From: Bacteroidetes bacterium UBA7692
GTDB lineage: Bacteria; Bacteroidota; Bacteroidia; Chitinophagales; LD1
Assembly (NCBI GenBank): GCA_002482725.1
Contig: DLGO01000163.1
Coordinates: 1 to 11,451 of the forward strand
Length of the DNA stretch: 11,451 bases
Reading direction: 5' to 3'
Part shown: piece by piece, positions 7,601-11,451 of the stretch
How the letters are laid out: every line of letters begins with the position of its first letter
How positions within the stretch are numbered: position 1 is the first letter of the stretch
The notes under the pieces: generated by a model
Seen by the model: the letters and a program-made list of their open reading frames with translations, nothing else
Database searches by the model: none
Told to the model about the DNA's origin: nothing
Translations under genes and position numbers: made by a program

Positions 7601-8131
7601 ATGAAAAAATTATTCCTGATGGTGTGTGTTGCAGGTGCTTCGCTTTTCGCCTTCTCTCAAGATGGCGGTGCAGCAGCTCCTGTAGACCCGAATGCTCCGG
7701 AAATCAAATGGGAAAGTACCGATATTGATTACGGTACTATCAACCAGGACGCAGAGGGTGGACGTGAATTCAAGTTCACAAACGTTGGCAAAAGCCCGCT
7801 TATAATTTCAAATTGCAGAGGTAGTTGTGGATGCACAGTGCCTACATGTCCTACACAACCGGTTGCTCCTGGACAAAAAGCTTCAATCCAGGTAAAATAC
7901 GATACACACCGTGTAGGCGCTTTTACTAAAACTGTTACTGTAGAATCTAATGCTAAAAATTCTACTGAAACCTTGAAGATCCATGGTAACATATTGGATC
8001 CAAAAGCGGCGGCAGGAACTCCTGAAGTAGCACCTACCCCAGCTCCAACACCTACCCCGGCTCCTGCAGCAGCAGCTAAAGACGGCAAAAAAACAACTCC
8101 GGCAACAACTCCGGCTAAAAAAGGAAAATAA
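7601..8131 (+). CDS. Exported DUF1573 domain protein with Pro/Ala-rich tail
   Basis: This 176-residue protein has a signal peptide (MKKLFLMVCVAGASLFAFSQ) and one DUF1573 domain, an Ig-like beta domain common in Bacteroidota exported proteins and of unknown function. The signature is clear: IDYGTINQ (42-49), REFKFTNVGKSPLIISNC (55-72), SCGCTVP (75-81), then PVAPGQK and the closing strand TVTVESNA. Cysteines C72, C76, C78 and C83 lie within 12 residues and could bind metal or form disulfides. From about residue 133 the chain becomes a low-complexity Pro/Ala/Thr tail (APTPAPTPTPAPAAAA) ending in a Lys-rich stretch, probably disordered. It is monocistronic: its own -7 box lies upstream and a strong terminator follows. 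Confidence 0.93.
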   Translation: MKKLFLMVCVAGASLFAFSQDGGAAAPVDPNAPEIKWESTDIDYGTINQDAEGGREFKFTNVGKSPLIISNCRGSCGCTVPTCPTQPVAPGQKASIQVKYDTHRVGAFTKTVTVESNAKNSTETLKIHGNILDPKAAAGTPEVAPTPAPTPTPAPAAAAKDGKKTTPATTPAKKGK

Positions 8132-8154
8132 TAATCAGTTCCTTTAACATATAG

Positions 8155-8190
8155 AGCGGCCCCAACTTGTTTGCGGGCCGCTTTTGTTTT
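8155..8190 (+). terminator. Rho-independent terminator after the DUF1573 gene
   Basis: AGCGGCCC (8155-8162) pairs perfectly with GGGCCGCT (8175-8182) across a 12-base loop and is followed by TTTGTTTTT. It lies 24 bp after the DUF1573 stop codon and separates that gene from the DUF167 gene. Confidence 0.9.
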
Positions 8191-8229
8191 TAGCCCTATT
8201 TTTAACCCCGATAAATCAAAGAACGACTC

Positions 8230-8502
8230 ATGCTCCTGCGCATCACCGTTAAGCCAAATGCCAAAGCAGATGAAGTGCTGCTGCAGACCGATGGCGGTAT
8301 ACTGGTCAAAATAAAAGCCCCTCCGGTAGATGGCAAAGCCAATAAGTACCTGGAGGAATTCATAGCTAAATGGCTCGGCATTGCCAAATCGCGAGTGTCT
8401 GTGGCAAAGGGGACCACCAATACCCACAAGACCTTAGCCATTGATATAGAGGAGCAAATGCTCAAAAGCCGCCTCCGGGAACTCAATCCAGATGTTATAT
8501 AA
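8230..8502 (+). CDS. DUF167 / YggU family protein
   Basis: A 90-residue protein of the small, widely conserved DUF167 (YggU) family of unknown function. The sequence fits along its length: RITVKPNAKADEV at the start, then the signature IKAPPVDGKANKYLEEFIAKWLGI (28-51, with the PPVDGKAN core) and VSVAKGTTNTHKTLAI (57-72). It is cytosolic, with no signal peptide. The ATG at 8230 sits directly before the first beta strand, so the start is well supported. Transcription may begin in the short gap after the upstream terminator. Its stop codon lies inside an 18-bp palindrome ahead of the ABC-F gene. Confidence 0.9.
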   Translation: MLLRITVKPNAKADEVLLQTDGGILVKIKAPPVDGKANKYLEEFIAKWLGIAKSRVSVAKGTTNTHKTLAIDIEEQMLKSRLRELNPDVI

Positions 8503-8507
8503 CATCT
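8490..8507. promoter_or_regulatory. 18-bp perfect palindrome at the DUF167 stop, upstream of the ABC-F promoter
   Basis: AGATGTTATATAACATCT is identical to its own reverse complement over 18 bases. It covers the last codons and TAA of the DUF167 gene and ends 11 bp before the TACCTTTG -7 box of the ABC-F gene, so it overlaps the region where the -33 element should lie. It could be an operator for a dimeric regulator, or the AT-rich stem of a weak terminator (CTCTTTTG follows). Confidence 0.5.
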
Positions 8508-8518
8508 CTTTTGTAATC

Positions 8519-8526
8519 TACCTTTG
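8519..8526 (+). promoter_or_regulatory. Probable -7 box of the ABC-F gene (TACCTTTG)
   Basis: TACCTTTG is an exact match to the Bacteroidota -7 consensus TAnnTTTG. It would start transcription near 8533, 30 bp before the ATG at 8563. It also contains the TTG at 8524, the most upstream possible start, which would then lie outside the transcript. That supports 8563 as the true start. Confidence 0.6.
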
Positions 8527-8562
8527 TCTTTCCCCCTAGCTTACCGTATCTTCGCGCCCGCT

Positions 8563-10506
8563 ATGATTGCAGTAAGTAACGTTTTTCTGGCCTTTGGCGG
8601 CCGCACCATCTTCAACGAGATCTCTTTCCTAATCAACAAGAACGATAAAATCGGTCTTACCGGGCGCAACGGAGCGGGTAAAAGTACCCTGCTGAAAGTG
8701 CTGAAAGGCATTCAGCCGCTCGATGGTGGCGATATCATGTACCCCAAAGGCACTATCATCGGCTACCTGCCACAGGAAATCAACTCCCAATCGGAGCTGA
8801 ATGTGATAGAAGAAACACGCCGTGCCTTCGAAGAGACCCTACACTTCCTGGAGCGCAAAGACCAGATTGTTCATGAGCTGGAAACCCGCACCGACTATGA
8901 AAGCGACTCTTACATGGACATCATCAACGAGCTGCAGGAGGTAGAGCACCAACTGGAGATGCACGATGCCTACAGCATGGACGAGCAGACCGAGCGCGTA
9001 CTAAAAGGCCTTGGCTTCGAGCCGGGCGACTTCAGCAAACGCGTGAAGGACCTAAGCGGAGGCTGGCAGATGCGTATAGAGCTTGCCAAGATCCTTCTGC
9101 AAAAGCCTGACCTGGTACTGCTGGATGAGCCTACCAACCACCTGGATATAGACTCCGTTATCTGGTTGGAGAAGTTCATGAAAGACTACAACGGTGCCAT
9201 AGTAATGGTAAGCCACGACCGTACTTTCCTTGATAACATTACCAACCGCACCATAGAGTGCATAGCAGGCGAAATCGAAGATTACCCTTGCCCATATACC
9301 CGCTATACCGAACTACGCGTAGAGCGTCGCGAAAAGGTACAGAGCGCAGCCAAAAACCAGCAACGCGAAATAGCGCAGATAGAGCGCAACATCGAGCGTT
9401 TCCGTGCCAAAGCCTCTAAAGCAACCTTTGCCCAATCGCTTATCAAGAAGCTGGACAAAATGGATGTGATAGAGGTGGAAGAGGAAAACCTCTCTGCTAT
9501 GAACCTCCGCTTCCCTCCTGCTACAGCATCCGGCAAGGTGGTAATAACCGCCAAAGACATCTCCAAAAAGTTTGGCGACAAGACCGTTATCAGCAACCAG
9601 AACATCGAAATCCTGCGTGGCGAAAAAGTAGCCTTTGTCGGTAAAAACGGTATGGGTAAAACCACCTTCTCCCGTATCCTGGTAAATAACCTGGATGCTA
9701 CTGCAGGCACTGTTACCCTTGGCCACAATGTAACTATAGGCTACTACGCGCAGCACGCTGCCGATAGCATGGATGGCAGCGATACCGTGCTTGAAACGGT
9801 TGACCGCGTTGCTGTTGGCGATATCCGCACCAAAATACGCGACTTGCTGGGTGCCTTCCTTTTCAAGGGCGACGACGTTTACAAAAAAGTAAAAGTCCTT
9901 TCCGGTGGAGAAAAAGGAAGGCTGGCACTCTGCCGCCTTATCCTGGAGCCGCGCAACGTGCTGGTGCTGGATGAGCCTACCAATCACCTTGACATCATGA
10001 GCAAGGAAATTTTAAAGAACGCTTTGAAGAACTTCGAAGGCACCGTTATCGTTATCAGCCACGATAGGGACTTCCTCGAAGGCCTTACAGATAAGATCTT
10101 TGAATTCAACAAAGATGGTATCAAAGAACACCTGGATGATATCAACGGCTTCCTGGAGAAGAAGGCTGCCGAAGACTTCCGCACCTGGGAACTGGAGAAA
10201 GCTGCTAAAAAAGCCCCTGCTGCCGCTAAGCCTGCCGAATCTAAGGCTACTGCTACCCCTGCTAAGTCGGTAGACGAAAAAGAGGTGAAACGCCTCAAAA
10301 ACGAAGTGGACAAAGCAGAGAAACTGGTGGAGCAACTCGACGTCGAAATCAACACCATCGACAAAAAGCTTCAGGACTCTGTGCAATACGACCAGCTTAC
10401 CAAAGATCCTAACTTCTTCGCCAACTACGAGGCCCTGCGCAAGCGCCAGGAAGAAGCCATGCAGAAATGGGAAAAACTTACAGAACAATTGCAAGCCGCT
10501 TCCTAG
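8563..10506 (+). CDS. ABC-F family ATPase (ribosome-associated, Uup/YdiF-like)
   Basis: This 647-residue soluble protein has two ABC ATPase domains and no membrane segments. Domain 1 has Walker A GRNGAGKST (34-42), signature LSGGWQ (163-168) and Walker B LLDEPTNHLD (185-194). Domain 2 has Walker A GKNGMGKTT (359-367), LSGGEKGR (445-452) and VLDEPTNHLD (467-476). A charged helical linker lies between (about 245-310), the place of the P-site tRNA interaction motif. After about residue 535 come an Ala/Pro/Lys-rich hinge and a C-terminal coiled coil (about 565-640), as in Uup-type proteins. ABC-F proteins bind the ribosomal E site and help stalled translation; some give antibiotic resistance, but nothing here points to that. 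The ATG at 8563 is preferred over an in-frame TTG at 8524, which lies inside the -7 box and would add 13 poorly conserved residues. Ile codons favour ATC, unlike the left block. Confidence 0.94.
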   Translation: MIAVSNVFLAFGGRTIFNEISFLINKNDKIGLTGRNGAGKSTLLKVLKGIQPLDGGDIMYPKGTIIGYLPQEINSQSELNVIEETRRAFEETLHFLERKDQIVHELETRTDYESDSYMDIINELQEVEHQLEMHDAYSMDEQTERVLKGLGFEPGDFSKRVKDLSGGWQMRIELAKILLQKPDLVLLDEPTNHLDIDSVIWLEKFMKDYNGAIVMVSHDRTFLDNITNRTIECIAGEIEDYPCPYTRYTELRVERREKVQSAAKNQQREIAQIERNIERFRAKASKATFAQSLIKKLDKMDVIEVEEENLSAMNLRFPPATASGKVVITAKDISKKFGDKTVISNQNIEILRGEKVAFVGKNGMGKTTFSRILVNNLDATAGTVTLGHNVTIGYYAQHAADSMDGSDTVLETVDRVAVGDIRTKIRDLLGAFLFKGDDVYKKVKVLSGGEKGRLALCRLILEPRNVLVLDEPTNHLDIMSKEILKNALKNFEGTVIVISHDRDFLEGLTDKIFEFNKDGIKEHLDDINGFLEKKAAEDFRTWELEKAAKKAPAAAKPAESKATATPAKSVDEKEVKRLKNEVDKAEKLVEQLDVEINTIDKKLQDSVQYDQLTKDPNFFANYEALRKRQEEAMQKWEKLTEQLQAAS

Positions 10507-10534
10507 ACAGCCGGCTTTCCATCAACTTATAATC

Positions 10535-10563
10535 AAAGGCAGTGAATCAAATCACTGCCTTTT
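10535..10563 (+). terminator. Rho-independent terminator after the ABC-F gene
   Basis: GGCAGTGA (10538-10545) pairs perfectly with TCACTGCC (10552-10559) across a 6-base loop. It is flanked by AAA on the left and TTTT on the right, so the stem extends and could stop transcription from either side. It begins 29 bp after the stop codon. Confidence 0.9.
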
Positions 10564-10597
10564 CTATTTTCTGCCCACCTCATCGCCTGCGGCAGAA

Positions 10598-10990
10598 CCT
10601 GCGGTGTTTTGCCGGTGCCGGTTGCGGTACTTTTTTGCATCCGAAGCTGCGCCGCTTTTACTACATCTCATTCCCGATTTTGGCCCAATCAGTTTCCTCC
10701 CTTATTGTCAGCTTTTGCTGCGGTAGTTTTTGGGCTATTCCTTTCGGTATTTTCCGTGCTATTTGCCTGCGGTAAAAACTTCACCATCTCGCTTCAACAT
10801 CAATCCATTACAACCAATTTTCCAATCCAGCTACTTGCGGTATTTTTCCGGCTTTCTGCCTGCGGTACAAATGAACTTTGAAAACCATCCACAAAATTCA
10901 TTTACAACAACCACATTTTCGCTTCCCTGCTTCGGTAAAAATCATAACCCACTTGCGGTACTTCTGTCAGTAAACTTGCGGCACTTTTCG
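10598..10990 (+). repeat. Degenerate array of TGCGGTA-type motifs at about 23-25 bp spacing
   Basis: The core GCGGTA, or a one-base variant (GCGGTG, TCGGTA, GCGGCA), begins at 10601, 10624, 10720, 10744, 10769, 10837, 10862, 10932, 10955 and 10978, always on the + strand and usually preceded by CT or TT and followed by a T or A run. Steps are 23, 96, 24, 25, 68, 25, 70, 23 and 23, that is, about one, three or four units of 23-25 bp. Weaker remnants (GCGCCG near 10649, CCCGATTTT near 10673) fall in some gaps. Two longer stretches, 10742-10777 and 10834-10870, resemble each other across two units. Steps are not multiples of three, so this is not a coding repeat. Function is unknown. Confidence 0.6.
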
Positions 10991-11075
10991 CGCCCTGCAG
11001 TGGTTGGTTTCTCCACCAAAAACCATCTCGCATTAGCAGTGAATACCAAGGTTTTTAGTGCCGGTTACCAAATCC

Positions 11076-11276
11076 TGACACCAAAATACTTTTCACCCGT
11101 TTAGTGTCATTTTCTTAACCTGCCATGCCATTTTTATACTGATAATCAATTCTTTACCTCAACTCAAAAAATGACATCAAAACTTTTTTGAATGTCATTT
11201 AGTGTCAACCAGTTTTGATGGTATTTCTGTCGGCTTCTTCAGCACCTACACAATTGTTAAAAAATGGCGGTGGTTG
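11076..11276 (-). repeat. Right arm of the 201-bp imperfect inverted repeat
   Basis: This is the reverse complement of 1-201 with 17 differences and no gaps by hand count (64 identical bases at the outer end). The inner hairpin is kept (11170-11199); its single change, relative to the left copy, turns an A-T pair into a G-T pair when read in the same orientation. Both TGACACTAAA sites are kept (11100-11109 and 11199-11208 as TTTAGTGTCA). The outer end runs into a 10-bp tandem, GGCGGTGGTT/GGCGGTGGCT (11266-11285). GCGGTA-type motifs occur on both sides (10978 and 11326), so the repeat sits inside the motif-rich DNA. Confidence 0.9.
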
Positions 11277-11451
11277 GCGGTGGCTGGCAGAAATCGCGCT
11301 TTTTAAGGTGGGGTCCACTTTTCTTGCGGTAGTTTTTTCAACTCAAATCCTTACCCACCAACACCTTCACCCAAAAACCTGTCGGTAAAAATACCATCAA
11401 AACTGTTGGCTTCTGTCGGCTTCCCATTCCCAAAAAGTGGCGGTGGTTGGC
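11277..11451. repeat. Mosaic of partial repeat copies at the window edge
   Basis: No gene is seen here. A GCGGTA motif begins at 11326 and a TCGGTA variant at 11382. AATACCATCAAAACTG (11389-11404) matches the left-arm orientation (52-67, with one mismatch), while TTCTGTCGGCTTC (11411-11423) and GGCGGTGGTTGGC (11439-11451) match the right-arm orientation. This suggests a rearranged third copy of the repeat, missing its middle, that continues past the window. Confidence 0.65.

Noticed and set aside
7729..8427. 232-codon open frame on the minus strand
   Set aside because: It is antisense to the well-supported DUF1573 and DUF167 genes and crosses a terminator; its Gly/Ala/Val-rich part mirrors the Pro/Ala tail of the DUF1573 protein.
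8524..8562. TTG at 8524 as the start of the ABC-F gene
   Set aside because: The TTG is part of an exact TACCTTTG -7 box, and the 13 extra residues match nothing expected for the family, whose first strand begins just after the ATG at 8563.
9313..9987. 224-codon open frame on the minus strand inside the ABC-F gene
   Set aside because: It is a shadow of a strongly conserved ABC-F coding region and shows no domain of its own.
10598..10990. CRISPR array
   Set aside because: The conserved part is only 6-8 bp and is degenerate, steps vary between 23 and 96 bp, and no cas gene is present.
10542..11104. Three overlapping open frames in the repeat-rich right flank (10542-10775, 10609-10881, 10730-11104)
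   Set aside because: They lie in different frames over the same non-coding repeats, give Pro/Phe/Ser-rich peptides with no recognisable domain, and their internal similarity comes from the DNA motifs, whose spacing is not a multiple of three.
1..11276. Composite transposon or integrative element defined by the inverted repeats
   Set aside because: No transposase, integrase or cargo-type gene lies between the arms, and the content includes essential genes such as metK and murI. Opposed copies of a dispersed repeat are simpler.

Overview
The window reads as chromosomal DNA of a member of the Bacteroidota, probably near the Chitinophagaceae/Sphingobacteriia (the phylum is a fairly confident inference; the family is a guess). 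The reasons are two tandem Skp/OmpH genes followed by murI, a long 420-residue MetK with a Lys-rich C-terminal insertion, a DUF1573 exported protein, Bacteroidota-type -7 boxes (TAnnTTTG) ahead of two genes, and little use of strong Shine-Dalgarno sites. No transposase, integrase, phage gene, tRNA, rRNA or CRISPR array was seen.

Layout. Positions 1-201 are one arm of an inverted repeat, followed by about 280 bp without a gene. A rightward block holds a 6-pyruvoyl-tetrahydropterin synthase/QueD-family gene (482-889), two Skp-like periplasmic chaperone genes (1009-1533, 1626-2192), murI (2220-3038) and a galT-like gene (3071-4042). It converges, 3 bp apart, on a leftward block: metK (7331-6069) with its own terminator, an RmlD-like SDR gene with a GTG start (5990-5106) and an exported endonuclease/exonuclease/phosphatase-fold protein (5068-4046). 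From the 269-bp divergent region upstream of metK, rightward genes follow: an exported DUF1573 protein (7601-8131, with terminator), a DUF167/YggU protein (8230-8502) and a two-domain ABC-F ATPase (8563-10506, with terminator).

The last 890 bp (about 10560-11451) is non-coding and repeat-rich. It holds a loose array of a GCGGTA-type motif spaced at about 23-25 bp or near multiples of that, then the second arm of the inverted repeat (11076-11276, about 92% identical to 1-201 without gaps), then a scrambled partial third copy running off the end. This flanking DNA is the most unusual part of the window: two opposed copies of a structured repeat bracket about 10.9 kb of ordinary, partly essential genes.

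The genes form no single pathway. They cover envelope biogenesis (Skp pair, MurI), SAM synthesis (MetK), pterin chemistry, sugar-nucleotide chemistry (GalT-like, RmlD-like) and ribosome-associated ATPase function (ABC-F). Within this ordinary set, points worth checking are the C-X5-HGH motif of the pterin enzyme, the loss of the usual zinc cysteines in the GalT-like protein, an orphan RmlD/MAT2B-like gene beside metK, an 18-bp perfect palindrome before the ABC-F promoter, and strong ATA preference for isoleucine in the left block. I see no convincing new multi-gene system.
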